Translations under genes and position numbers: made by a program
Notes under the pieces: model-generated
The model's input: only the letters and a program-made list of their open reading frames with translations
What the model was told of the DNA's origin: nothing
The model's database searches: none
Shown: in pieces, positions 17,601-25,853 of the stretch
Layout of the letters: each line of letters starts with the position of its first letter
Numbering within the stretch: the stretch's first letter is position 1
Source: TMED14 sp002378565
GTDB taxonomy: Bacteria; Bacteroidota; Bacteroidia; Flavobacteriales; Schleiferiaceae
DNA: 64,000 nucleotides
Assembly (NCBI GenBank): GCA_943846715.1
Contig: OX044356.1
Location: 434,001 to 498,000 of the forward strand
Reading direction: 5' to 3'

Positions 17601-17835
17601 CTTCATTATCAAATAGTGAGGAAAAGGTCAAGCCATGGTTGACGGTCTTCCACACGCCGCCAGAGGCGGTTGCCACAAACCAAACATCATGGTTGTTGGG
17701 GTCCACGGCCATGTCAGCCACCCGACCAGAGGTAGTTGCTGGCCCCAAGGAGCGAAAACTGAGTGCAGAATAATCTTGTGCATTGATGCCTGGAACGATA
17801 AGCAGGATCAGTAGAGAGGATAACAGGTTTTTCAT
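14659..17835 (-). CDS. Large exported beta-propeller (BNR/VPS10-like) protein
   Basis: The product is 1058 residues from the ATG at 17835; a GTG two codons earlier is less likely. A signal peptide (MKNLLSSLLILLIVPGINAQ) is followed by two propeller-like halves with many Asp-box motifs, such as SVDGGASF, TTDGGESW, SKDGGENW, SNDGGSTF and STDGGKNW, up to about residue 710. Then comes a beta-rich region and a charged, probably helical C-terminal part (about 880-1050). The family is common in Bacteroidota and is often annotated as glycosyl hydrolase, but no catalytic residues can be assigned. No T9SS tail is evident. It is probably periplasmic or at the surface. Confidence 0.83.
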   Translation of the reverse strand: MKNLLSSLLILLIVPGINAQDYSALSFRSLGPATTSGRVADMAVDPNNHDVWFVATASGGVWKTVNHGLTFSSLFDNEGSYSIGCVTIDPSNSNTIWVGTGENNNQRSVAYGDGIYKSVDGGASFKNMGLGSSEHIGMIAVHPDNSDIVWAAAYGPLWSSGGDRGIYKTTDGGESWKRVLHVSEHTGFNEVHLDPRNPNILYATAHQRRRHVFTYLSGGPESGLYLSKDGGENWEELNGGLPSDDKGRLALAIAPSNPDVLYLMIEGHGTYRSNNRGLTFSKRNDHNTSGNYYVELVVSPHDADVVYSMDTYMHWSNDGGSTFKRLGEKGKHVDNHVCWIDPLQPLHLIVGSDGGLYETWDHGVNWHYKPNLPITQFYRVTVDNALPFYNIYGGTQDNFSLGGPSRTINDRGIINSDWFVTQTGDGFESQIDPEDPNTIYAQAQYGWLQRYDRLSGEGVAIKPVEGVDEKPYRFNWDAPLLISPHDHKTLYFAANVVFKSTDRGNNWAVISDDLSQQIDRNTLPVMGKLWSVDAVAKHRSTSIYGNIVALNESSVSAGLLYAGTDDGLIHVSHNDGGNWKTLKSFPGIPANTYVNDIKTSLHDANRVYAVFNNHKQGDFAPYILVSNNQGKSWKPIVEGLPERGSVYSLAEDHVDPNLLFAGTEFGLHVSTDGGKNWKALDKGLPTVAVRDIDIQRRENDLILATFGRGFYVLDDYSALREVSQGVMEKSAHVFDIKDGLLYHEAHPIGYGPPGFMGASYYMADNPPVGVTFTYHIKEAPESLKALRQSAEKDQGDNITFPSYDDLLSEDRDKDHYLLLAISNNNGKPLRRLKTSYSKGMHRITWDGKVSRQGNPKHGAYFVNEGGYRVQLVAYASGQFDTLTEPVSFAVRHLNNLNGSGDPTIIHAFQDRANATNRRFNRLTKTFASQKDRVKQLQAALTHGPSASLSDALKLEGLETDLLNMAIELYGNETLTKRETEAATSLSDRLSMATWGSYGMRSNPTGTMVKQLDIVTARLPSIEKELLEIVQGIDALMRANVDAGGPYLESGLSQSLNLQ

Positions 17836-17984
17836 AGCCACCTAAGTTAGTGACAGAATGTTACTTGGCTTTCAACTTCACTATAGCTTCCCAACTGGGG
17901 CATTAAAACGGTGCAGCATGGGCGTAAACCCAGAGCCAGTCAAGCGTGATTGCCTCACTTATTCATCCAGAATCAGCCCCATCA

Positions 17985-19424
17985 TCATTCCGAATCAACG
18001 ATTTCCATTTTATCTTCTGATAGCCCAATAATGACACTGACTGATGCGTCGCCAGTTAGGTTGAGCATGGTGCGCACCATGTCGATGATTCGATCTACAG
18101 GGAAAATTATAGCGATCCAAGCAGGGTTAAGACCTACACTTTCTAAAACAACAATCAACATAATTAATCCTGCACTTGGGACAGAGGCTGCACCAATGCT
18201 GGCAAGAGTTGCAGTGAATATGATTGTTACTTGCTGAATGATTGTCAGGTCAATCAAATGAAATTGCGCCATGAAAATCACAGCAACACTCTGGTACAGA
18301 GCAGTGCCATCCATGTTTACCGTTGCACCTACGGGTAGTACAAATGATCCAACTTCTTCGTCAACACCTAAATTATCTCTAACACAATCCATGGTTACGG
18401 GCAAAGTAGCAGCCGTTGATGAGGTTGAAAATGCTAGTATTTGAGCTGGTCTTATTCCTTTAGAAAAGTATTTCCAAGCTTTGATGAAACCGATTTTTGT
18501 TTTTCTGTGAATGAGTGCAGCTACAATTGCAGGATAAAAAACAAAAATCATTAGAAGCAATGCAAAAATGGTGACCATCGTGTAAGCGCCTAAGGCTTTG
18601 AATATCTCAATAAGCCTGCTGGGTTCATCACCAGCCATTTCAGCCAATTTCCCAGCGAGAAGGGCAAAGACAAAGACGGGTGCTCCTTTCATGATTATAT
18701 CAACCATTTTTATAAAAACGTGAGTACCGCCATCAATGAACCCGACCATGTAAGTGGTTCTTTCTTTTGGTAACGCTACTAAGGTTACCCCGAAAAAAAG
18801 AGAGAAAAAGATAATTTGTAGCATCAAGCTGCCATTGAATGATACAAATATGTTTGACGGAACCATGTCAACAAAAAACTGAAGTGGCCCCGTTTTTTTG
18901 GATGAGGATGCTGCAGCAGCAATTTTCTTATTTAGCTCTTCATTGCTGCGCTGCTCATCTAAGTTTTGCCTGGCATCGCTGAGGTATGAGCTGAATTGAG
19001 AGTCATCAGTAAGTCGGATGTCGTCAAAGAATTCAACACCATCTGTTTCATTGACCCAAATTTCATAGGATAGCCTGTTTACATTGAGCTGCTCAGTAGC
19101 AGCTTGATGTCCTGGCTTAAATGTATTGGCAAAAAACAACCCAACACAACAAGCAATAACCGTCGACGCAATGTAAAGCCCAAGCGTTTTAATCCCCATT
19201 CTACCTAGGGTTGCAGTGTCATTCAATCCACTGATTCCAGAAATGATACTGAATAAGACAAGGGGAATAGCAATGAGTTTCAATAGGCGGATAAATATCT
19301 CACCAATAGGAGCAATCCAGTCTATGGTAAAGCTGCTCCATCCCATTGATGAACTAATGAGGGCCCATAAAATGCCCAATATTAATCCGATTATGATTTG
19401 AATGGCTAAAGGAGGCTTCTTCAT
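17985..19424 (-). CDS. Dicarboxylate/amino acid:cation symporter (SLC1/GltP type)
   Basis: The 479-residue membrane protein of the DAACS family takes up glutamate, aspartate or C4-dicarboxylates with Na+ or H+. Signature parts are present: FSTSSTAATLPV (HP1 tip), VNMDGTALYQ (TM7), ASVPSAGLIM (HP2) and FPVDRIIDMVRTMLNLTGDASVS (TM8). A loop of about 120 polar residues (about 115-210) between early membrane segments is larger than in GltPh. AATATTTG, a one-mismatch -7 box, lies near 19479-19486 upstream. The base composition of this gene and its neighbours to 21770 looks more AT-rich than the rest. Confidence 0.93.
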   Translation of the reverse strand: MKKPPLAIQIIIGLILGILWALISSSMGWSSFTIDWIAPIGEIFIRLLKLIAIPLVLFSIISGISGLNDTATLGRMGIKTLGLYIASTVIACCVGLFFANTFKPGHQAATEQLNVNRLSYEIWVNETDGVEFFDDIRLTDDSQFSSYLSDARQNLDEQRSNEELNKKIAAAASSSKKTGPLQFFVDMVPSNIFVSFNGSLMLQIIFFSLFFGVTLVALPKERTTYMVGFIDGGTHVFIKMVDIIMKGAPVFVFALLAGKLAEMAGDEPSRLIEIFKALGAYTMVTIFALLLMIFVFYPAIVAALIHRKTKIGFIKAWKYFSKGIRPAQILAFSTSSTAATLPVTMDCVRDNLGVDEEVGSFVLPVGATVNMDGTALYQSVAVIFMAQFHLIDLTIIQQVTIIFTATLASIGAASVPSAGLIMLIVVLESVGLNPAWIAIIFPVDRIIDMVRTMLNLTGDASVSVIIGLSEDKMEIVDSE

Positions 19425-19641
19425 CAGAGGTATTTTTTAGATTATTTTACCTGTTTTGGTCTTCGTCTTAAAGAGGATTCAAATATTCACTTTTTTTCTC
19501 GCAGTTCAGAGAATTATTATTTGTTTACCATCCAGACGCCTTAGCCCAGAGTAATAATCCCCAAAAAAATTCAAAATCAGATGTTTGCCAAACATGATTG
19601 GTTGATTTCGCTGGTCCTTTGAACAGTGCCCTGCCATACTC

Positions 19642-20421
19642 CTAAATGACCCGTGGCTTGAATAGTAATTTTCTCATTCCAACAAAGAGCACAATGAAAA
19701 CGGAATAAATCATGAAAAAAGGAATTACAAAGGCTTGTAGTTCACAAGCCAACATAACTGCCATGATTAGTAATTGAAAACCCAAACCGTATATAGAAAT
19801 CAGCGTCATAAACCATTTTGGAAATGGCATACTGTCACTAGCGTTCTTGTCCATGTGGTACATGATTTTATCAAATGATATATATAACACATCATAAATC
19901 TTGTAAAAGATATTCACCATCTGCTGGCTCTCCCCTTTGAGAGCCTTCGGTGCAGAATCCTCGAAAATTCTACTGGTAGAATCTCCATTCACAGAATTTC
20001 GTAAAATGACATAATAGTAGTTGTATACGGTTCCTTGAAGTTGAATTGCAAAGAAAGCAATCAACATATGGGCTAAAGGACCTCCAGTGATATGATTAAA
20101 AGCTAGTAAAAAACAAAAGTTCAATAGGATGTCTGCTATCGAATCGTAGAAACGTCCAACATATGAGGGTGTTTTTCTCAAACGAGATAACTCTCCATCA
20201 GCGGCATCTATAATGGATTTCAATAGGATAAATATGGCTGCTGTGATGTGATATCCATTGAGCATGAGTACAATGGCAATGAGTCCAGCTATAATAAACA
20301 TGGTTGTAACATGAATTGGAGTAAAACACGTATGTTGAAGTTGTTTAGCGATCCAATGACCAGAAGAGCGCCCATAGTCAGATAGGTCTAAAAACTGATA
20401 TTCTTTGGGAAGTTTTGCCAT
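19642..20421 (-). CDS. CDP-alcohol phosphatidyltransferase family membrane protein
   Basis: The enzyme joins a CDP-linked alcohol or lipid to an acceptor in the membrane. The 259 residues contain the motif DxxDGxxSRx8GxxxDxxxD (near residues 71-97: DAADGELSR ... GRFYDSIAD), with Ser in place of the usual Ala, and about five to six hydrophobic segments. The product could be a phospholipid or an inositol-type lipid; nothing nearby decides it. The gene stands alone, flanked by 217 and 448 bases without genes. Confidence 0.87.
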   Translation of the reverse strand: MAKLPKEYQFLDLSDYGRSSGHWIAKQLQHTCFTPIHVTTMFIIAGLIAIVLMLNGYHITAAIFILLKSIIDAADGELSRLRKTPSYVGRFYDSIADILLNFCFLLAFNHITGGPLAHMLIAFFAIQLQGTVYNYYYVILRNSVNGDSTSRIFEDSAPKALKGESQQMVNIFYKIYDVLYISFDKIMYHMDKNASDSMPFPKWFMTLISIYGLGFQLLIMAVMLACELQAFVIPFFMIYSVFIVLFVGMRKLLFKPRVI

Positions 20422-20869
20422 TCAGATGTTGCGTGATCAAATTAATTATAAACACCCAAAAGTAGTTTAGATGGTGGAGTTTTATTTCGTTCAGTTCTTC
20501 TCAAGAAAAGCTACCCTTAAAACGTCAAAGGTTATAATTAAGCATTAGAGTAGATACGTTGGAGGTTGAGGGCTCGCCAGATTTGGGATGGTACATATAA
20601 TTTACCGATGAGCCAAAAAAATAAGTAAGCTATTTGTTTCGTGAAAGTGTTATTACTAAGGATTCTCTCGATCAAAACAAAAAGTGTCTTGTTTTTTCAA
20701 TTACTTGAAATGAGACAACCCAGCCTTCGTGACCATACTTGTTCATTACAGTTTCCATTTTTTTATTGGAAGGTTACTCAACCCCAACCCATCCAATGGC
20801 TGCAATGTGCCGTTAAGAAATAAGGTTAAATCCTGAGATTCATCTCCATATAGTCTAGTCCGATAAGGT
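20422..20869. other. Gene-poor AT-rich interval
   Basis: These 448 bases contain no convincing gene, RNA or terminator. A 60-codon open frame at 20641-20823 has no recognisable features. The interval presumably holds the promoter of the phosphatidyltransferase gene; no exact TAnnTTTG box was found near its start. Confidence 0.6.
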
Positions 20870-21769
20870 TTATATCAAATCATCCAAGGCATGATTCAGC
20901 GTTTGGTATTGGTATTCAAACCCTTCGTTTTTCCATAAAAGGGACGAACAGCGCGTGCTCATCAATGCTAGTTCAGCCATAGGCCCCAGAACAGAATACA
21001 GTACAAAGGCGGGAATTGAGGGAAGGAAGTAGGGGCGATTTATTTTGCTTGCTAAGACTTGGCTAAATTCTCTGTTTGTAACACTCTCACTTCCAACCCC
21101 TAGAAAAATACCTTGGTATTTGCTGTTCTCTGCTAAGCATAGGAATTGACGTGCTAAATCGGAAATATGAATCCATGGCATCCATTGTTTTCCGTTACCT
21201 AGAGGGCTCCCAAGTCCTAATTTAAAAAATGGAAGCAATGTGTCTAAAACGCCTCCGCCTTTGCCAAGTACGATTCCAATTCGTAGGCAGCAAACTCTCA
21301 TGCCTAGATTTTCTGATTTAAATATTTCTTGCTCCCATTGGTTTATGACTGTCGCTAAGAACCCATCACCGCCAGGGTCATCTTCGCTGTAAACTTTGTT
21401 TTGATCATTAGGGTATAGACCCACTGCAGAAGCGCATATAAGACTTTTTGGTCGTTGATCTACAGGGAGGGAGGAGATGGCCTCACGCAACACTCTGGTG
21501 CTCTGTATTCGGCTTTCTAGGATCTCTTTTTTATAACGCTTAGTCCATCGTTTAGCAATCGTAGCTCCGGCTAAATGTATGATTGTGTCAACATCTTTTA
21601 AAGCATTCATATCTAGCTCATTTTTCTTTGGATTCCAAAGAAATGTTTGAGGGTTAGAAGACGGTTTAGTGCTCAAGTTGTTGACCTTGTATCCACGTAA
21701 TGATAAGTGCCTCATTATTTCTGAACCGATCATTCCGCTACCGCCTGTCAATAAAAATTGTTTTGTCAT
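20870..21769 (-). CDS. TIGR01777 family NAD(P)-dependent epimerase
   Basis: The 299 residues form an extended short-chain dehydrogenase fold. The Rossmann start is LLTGGSGMIG, followed by IIHLAGATIAKRWT, the SASAVGLY-like segment ICASAVGLYPN and PWIHISDLARQF. The C-terminal helical DUF1731-like part (about residues 245-299) is present. E. coli YfcH is a relative; the substrate is unknown. It lies 41 bases downstream of the FadL-like gene's stop, on the same strand. Confidence 0.9.
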   Translation of the reverse strand: MTKQFLLTGGSGMIGSEIMRHLSLRGYKVNNLSTKPSSNPQTFLWNPKKNELDMNALKDVDTIIHLAGATIAKRWTKRYKKEILESRIQSTRVLREAISSLPVDQRPKSLICASAVGLYPNDQNKVYSEDDPGGDGFLATVINQWEQEIFKSENLGMRVCCLRIGIVLGKGGGVLDTLLPFFKLGLGSPLGNGKQWMPWIHISDLARQFLCLAENSKYQGIFLGVGSESVTNREFSQVLASKINRPYFLPSIPAFVLYSVLGPMAELALMSTRCSSLLWKNEGFEYQYQTLNHALDDLI

Positions 21770-21810
21770 TGGGATAATGGCATGAATTCCTCAGAGAAGG
21801 ACTTTGAAAG

Positions 21811-23181
21811 TTAAACCCTAAAATTTATCCCAATTACCAGTTGGTGCTGCAAGGCATTCACTGTCCAAAGGTCACTGTTTATTGGGTTGTAGATGCGTGC
21901 CTGCCGGTAGTTGCTCACCAAGGCTAGATGAATGCTAGCTTGATCGCTTCGGTACCCCAACCCAACACTTCCTCTTTGAAACCCTGAGTGGTCTTTGAAC
22001 TGTGTGCCGGCATTGCTTTGTTGATAGCCAAAGCGGTAGGCTAGGGGCCCTTTTCGCCATTCCATGCCAACACGAACCCCTTCCACGACGACCAAGTCAT
22101 CCAGCAAGTCTTGCCCGATGCCAATAGCTGAAATAGGTGAAATGATGGTTTGCTCAGGCAAAGATTTTCGATGGTACTCCACTGCAATGAACCCCTTTGA
22201 TTGGAACTTTTTTGCCAGAGAAAATGCCGCAGAAACACCAGGAAGGTTCTCCCATGTTTGTTTGTCAGTCAGTTCAAATGGGGGGTCATTGTTTGTTGTT
22301 CTAGCCGTCATGCGGTACCTGCTATACCAGTCAAGTGAAGCAACGTTGGGCATGGAAATTCGCATCCCTGCTTGCAAGTCTAGCGGCAGTCGAAGAATCA
22401 CACCTAAGCTGCTTGAAGCGCCAGTTATGCTCATGGAATCACTCTGGCTGTAGGTGTATCCAGAAGTGTAGCCACTGAAGCCATCTTCGTCGACGACAAG
22501 GGCTTCAAAGGCAGATGCATGCGAATAACTCCGACTAAGCCCTAGAGATAGTTGTGGCGTTCTCAGGCTCGCCCCTGCAATCAGATGGTTGCTTTGAAAA
22601 CCCTGCTTAATGAGTGTCACGTGTTGAGAAGGGAGACCTTGAGATAAATCAAAGAACTCATTATTGTCCTCATCGTACTCCAGTACGTAGCCCTGGTAAG
22701 CTGTATAGGCGCCAAGCAGTCCAGCTGCAAGCAATTCATCTGGTCCATTGATGCCTTGAGATGCGTCGAGCCACTGGTCCACCATGCGTTCATTTGGATT
22801 GCTTTCAATGGATTGCCATTGATTGCCGGACCATGAGTCATTTTGAAAAGCAAAGAAACCATTGAGTTGGTACCCCTTAGCTACAGGCATTACATGCACG
22901 TAGGAAATATTGGGAATTTGAATCCCAGTTGGATCCTGACGCGTCATCAATCCACCTTGCCAATCAATTTGCAGCTCACTTGAACGGTAAGTACCAATAC
23001 CTGCGGGGTTGTCAGATGCTGCGCTGGCATCGTTACCGAGGGCTCCCATGGCTCCACCAAGGGCCATGTAACGCGCACTGCCCATTCCGCCATCGCTTGA
23101 AAGCATGTTGAACACCACAGAAGACTGGGCCTGAGCTGCGACACTAAAAGCTAGAGCTCCAATAAACAAGATCTTTTTCAT
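21811..23181 (-). CDS. FadL/OmpP1-like outer membrane barrel protein
   Basis: The 456 residues start with a signal peptide (MKKILFIGALAFSVAAQAQ), followed by SARYMALGGAMGALGNDASAASDNPAGIG. That segment is typical of FadL-type barrels in Bacteroidota, which often have an N-terminal plug. The rest is alternating beta strands ending in HQLVIGINFRV, an aromatic/hydrophobic end suited to barrel assembly. It may import hydrophobic compounds. Its ATG overlaps the stop of the repeat-rich lipoprotein gene (ATGA), so the two are co-expressed. Confidence 0.82.
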   Translation of the reverse strand: MKKILFIGALAFSVAAQAQSSVVFNMLSSDGGMGSARYMALGGAMGALGNDASAASDNPAGIGTYRSSELQIDWQGGLMTRQDPTGIQIPNISYVHVMPVAKGYQLNGFFAFQNDSWSGNQWQSIESNPNERMVDQWLDASQGINGPDELLAAGLLGAYTAYQGYVLEYDEDNNEFFDLSQGLPSQHVTLIKQGFQSNHLIAGASLRTPQLSLGLSRSYSHASAFEALVVDEDGFSGYTSGYTYSQSDSMSITGASSSLGVILRLPLDLQAGMRISMPNVASLDWYSRYRMTARTTNNDPPFELTDKQTWENLPGVSAAFSLAKKFQSKGFIAVEYHRKSLPEQTIISPISAIGIGQDLLDDLVVVEGVRVGMEWRKGPLAYRFGYQQSNAGTQFKDHSGFQRGSVGLGYRSDQASIHLALVSNYRQARIYNPINSDLWTVNALQHQLVIGINFRV

Positions 23182-24326
23182 CGTCTGCTGTTGGATGAAG
23201 ACCTGCTGTTGCTGCTGGATGAAGACCTGCTGTTGCTGCTGGATGAAGACCTGCTGTTGCTGCTCGATGATGACCGGCTGTTGCTGCTGGATGAAGACCG
23301 GCTGTAGCTACTCGATGGACGACTGGTAGATTGTGAACTGCGATTGTTCGATGATCGCTTAGTAGACTGTGAGCTCGGTTTACTGGAACGCGTTTGAGTG
23401 GATCTGGTTTTCGCACTTGATTGCTTTGGAGAAGCTACCCGTGTAGGTTTTGATGATTGACGTTGATAGCTACTTGTTGCCTGACTCCGATTAGATTGAG
23501 GCCTGGTAGATTGAGCTTCTTGGCTACTTTGTTGGCTTCGAGGCCTTCTGGCTTGAATTTCCGCATCGCTGGATCTGCGAGAGCTGTTGATCACAGGTGC
23601 CCTTGATTCAGAAACAACCTGTTTCCTTCCGCCGTTAGGACGGGTCACAGCAGGAGCCCTTCGGTTCGTTGTAGGGCCTTGTAAACTTTGTCTCCGAACC
23701 CTGCTTGCGGGGCTATCTAAGCTTGTTGAATTTGAGCCAGACCAGCCCGAGTTGTTGTAGCCGTAGTTGTTGTATCCGTTGTAGCCGTAGTTGTTGTATC
23801 CGTTGTAGCCGTAGTTGTTGTATCCGTTGTAGCCGTAGTTGTTGTATCCGTTGTAGCCGTAGTTGTTGCATCCGTTGTAACCGAAGTTGTTACCATAGTT
23901 GTAGCCGTAACCGAAATGGTATCCATAGTTCGAGTGTCCGTTGTTGTATGGGTAATAAGGCCAAGACATATAGCTGTTTTGGTGGTTGAACCCTCTGCTG
24001 TAGCCCCATGGGCTCCAAATGTTTTGACTCCACGGACTGTTGTAGCCGTAGTAAAACGTGGAATAGTGAATAGAGCGAGGGCGGTACCACTTGCGGTAAG
24101 TGGTGGTGTAACTGTCTTGTTGACCAGAGAAGTCGACCTCAGCATCCCCGTAGCCATCTTCATAGCCCTTATCGTAAGCCACCTGTGGATCAGCATTGTC
24201 CCAGTCGCCAGGATAGCTGTCCCAGTTGTAGATGCCTTCGTCGTAGCCAGCGTTCAGTTCATCTTGCGTCATGGCACATGAGCTGGCTAGAATTAGGGTA
24301 GTGATGAGGAGTATATAGCGTTTCAT
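23178..24326 (-). CDS. Repeat-rich lipoprotein with YNGYNNYG and RSSSSSN repeats
   Basis: From the ATG at 24326 the product is 382 residues. It starts with a lipoprotein signal (MKRYILLITTLILASSC), lipid-anchored at Cys17. An acidic N-terminal part (YDEGIYNWDSYPGDWDNAD...) is followed by an aromatic/Asn/Gly-rich middle with at least five eight-residue units (YNGYNNYG), then a basic Ser/Arg/Gln-rich C-terminal half. That half ends in eight-residue RSSSSSNS units. No domain is recognised. An outer-membrane lipoprotein of low complexity, interacting with glycans or other surface molecules, is only an inference. It is translationally coupled to the FadL-like barrel. Confidence 0.75.
   Translation of the reverse strand: MKRYILLITTLILASSCAMTQDELNAGYDEGIYNWDSYPGDWDNADPQVAYDKGYEDGYGDAEVDFSGQQDSYTTTYRKWYRPRSIHYSTFYYGYNSPWSQNIWSPWGYSRGFNHQNSYMSWPYYPYNNGHSNYGYHFGYGYNYGNNFGYNGCNNYGYNGYNNYGYNGYNNYGYNGYNNYGYNGYNNYGYNNSGWSGSNSTSLDSPASRVRRQSLQGPTTNRRAPAVTRPNGGRKQVVSESRAPVINSSRRSSDAEIQARRPRSQQSSQEAQSTRPQSNRSQATSSYQRQSSKPTRVASPKQSSAKTRSTQTRSSKPSSQSTKRSSNNRSSQSTSRPSSSYSRSSSSSNSRSSSSSNSRSSSSSNSRSSSSSNSRSSSNSRR
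23193..23312 (-). repeat. 24-bp tandem repeat encoding SSNSRSSS units
   Basis: Five consecutive 24-base units lie here, three identical (23193-23264) and two diverged. They encode the Ser/Arg-rich C-terminus of the lipoprotein. The unit length keeps the frame. Confidence 0.9.
23761..23904 (-). repeat. 24-bp tandem repeat encoding YNGYNNYG units
   Basis: Four identical 24-base units (23761-23856) are followed by one with two changes and one degenerate unit. They encode the aromatic middle of the lipoprotein. The period equals that of the unrelated repeat further along the gene. Confidence 0.92.
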
Positions 24327-24332
24327 ACTTAG

Positions 24333-24340
24333 TATATTTG
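24333..24340 (+). promoter_or_regulatory. -7 box for proS
   Basis: TATATTTG is an exact TAnnTTTG match 40 bases before the proS ATG, in the divergent spacer to the lipoprotein gene. No clear -33 element is seen. Confidence 0.45.
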
Positions 24341-24380
24341 ACATTCTATATCTAGAGATTACAAAATCCATACCAACTCC

Positions 24381-25853
24381 ATGGCAAAGCACTTGACCTC
24401 CCGTGACAAAGACTATTCACAATGGTACAATGACCTCGTTGTGCAAGCCGGACTTGCAGACAGCTCAGCCGTCAGAGGCTGCATGGTAATCAAGCCCCAT
24501 GGTTATGCCATCTGGGAGGCTATGCAAGCGGATTTGGATCGCCGATTCAAGGAAACAGGTCATGAAAATGCCTACTTCCCATTGTTCATCCCTAAGAGTT
24601 ATTTCTCCAAGGAAGCAGCTCATGTGGAAGGCTTTGCGAAAGAATGCGCTGTGGTGACCCATTACCGATTGAAAAATGACCCCAATGGTAAAGGGGTGAT
24701 TGTGGATGAATCGGCCAAGCTTGAAGAAGAGTTGATTGTCAGACCCACCTCAGAAACCATCATTTGGGACACCTACAAAAATTGGATCCAGAGTTACCGT
24801 GACTTACCAATTTTGATCAATCAATGGGCCAATGTGGTACGCTGGGAGATGCGGACACGTTTGTTTTTGCGCACCACAGAGTTCTTGTGGCAAGAGGGCC
24901 ACACGGCTCATGCAACAGAGCAAGAAGCCATTGCGGAGGCAGAACAGATGCTGCATGTTTATGGTGATTTTGCTGAAGACATGATGGCCATGCCTGTGCT
25001 GCGTGGCATCAAGTCACCCAATGAGCGATTTGCAGGTGCCATTGAAACCTATTGCATTGAAGCCTTGATGCAGGATGGTAAAGCCCTGCAAGCAGGAACG
25101 TCGCATTTCTTGGGGCAGAATTTTGCCAAAGCATTTGACGTCACCTTTCAGGATAAAGATGGCAAAGTCAAGCATGTATGGGCCACCTCATGGGGGGTTA
25201 GCACGCGATTGATGGGCGCACTTGTCATGTCACATTCAGATGACCAGGGCCTTGTGATCCCGCCCAAGTTGGCCCCAACCCAAATTGTCATCATTCCTAT
25301 CTACCGGGGTCCCGAGCAACTGGAGGCTATCTCCTTGGTGGTTGAGCCATTGCTTGCTGAGCTTCGCGCTGCAGGTATACGTGTGAAATTTGATAACAGA
25401 GACACCTACAAGCCAGGTTGGAAATTCAACGAATATGAACTCAAGGGTGTGCCTATTCGCATTGCTGTTGGGCCACGTGATTTGGAAAACAAGCAAGTAG
25501 AAATTGCCCGTCGCGACACCTTGACCAAGGAAACCATGCCCATGGAAGGCTTGATTGATCGCATGGTTGAAATGCTGTCTGAGATACAGAAGGATTTGTT
25601 TGATGCTGCAAAGCGTCGATTGGATGACAGCATCGTGAAAGTGGATAGCTGGCCTGAATTTGAAGTGGCCATCAAAGCTGGCGGTTTCATCTCAGCACAT
25701 TGGGATGGCACAGCAGAGACAGAAGAACTGATAAAGAGGAAAACCAAGGCAACCATCCGCTGCATTCCTTTGAACAATCCACAAGAAAACGGAAGCTGCA
25801 TTTTAACGGGTGAACCATCACCTGAGCGTGTCTTGTTTGCCATCGCTTATTGA
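24381..25853 (+). CDS. proS: Prolyl-tRNA synthetase, archaeal/eukaryotic-like type
   Basis: The enzyme charges tRNA-Pro. The 490 residues match the short ProS type 3 without the editing insert. Class II motifs are RGCMVIKPHGYAIWE (motif 1 region), NQWANVVRWEMRTRLFLRTTEFLWQEGHTAH (motif 2) and TSWGVSTRLMGALVMSHSD (motif 3). The anticodon-binding domain follows (PTQIVIIPIYR...), and the C-terminus ends in an aromatic Tyr (FAIAY), as usual for this type. The next gene overlaps its stop codon. Confidence 0.97.
   Translation: MAKHLTSRDKDYSQWYNDLVVQAGLADSSAVRGCMVIKPHGYAIWEAMQADLDRRFKETGHENAYFPLFIPKSYFSKEAAHVEGFAKECAVVTHYRLKNDPNGKGVIVDESAKLEEELIVRPTSETIIWDTYKNWIQSYRDLPILINQWANVVRWEMRTRLFLRTTEFLWQEGHTAHATEQEAIAEAEQMLHVYGDFAEDMMAMPVLRGIKSPNERFAGAIETYCIEALMQDGKALQAGTSHFLGQNFAKAFDVTFQDKDGKVKHVWATSWGVSTRLMGALVMSHSDDQGLVIPPKLAPTQIVIIPIYRGPEQLEAISLVVEPLLAELRAAGIRVKFDNRDTYKPGWKFNEYELKGVPIRIAVGPRDLENKQVEIARRDTLTKETMPMEGLIDRMVEMLSEIQKDLFDAAKRRLDDSIVKVDSWPEFEVAIKAGGFISAHWDGTAETEELIKRKTKATIRCIPLNNPQENGSCILTGEPSPERVLFAIAY

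Noticed and set aside
20641..20823. Sixty-codon open frame in the gene-poor interval
   Set aside because: No domain, signal, ribosome-binding or promoter support, and residue composition unlike real proteins here.
23761..23904. Possible CRISPR array
   Set aside because: The 24-bp units are directly adjacent without spacers and lie in frame inside a coding region.
23705..23989. Cysteine-rich repeated peptide (RSCCIRCS units) on the plus strand
   Set aside because: It is the antisense reading of the YNGYNNYG repeats in a clearly coding lipoprotein gene.
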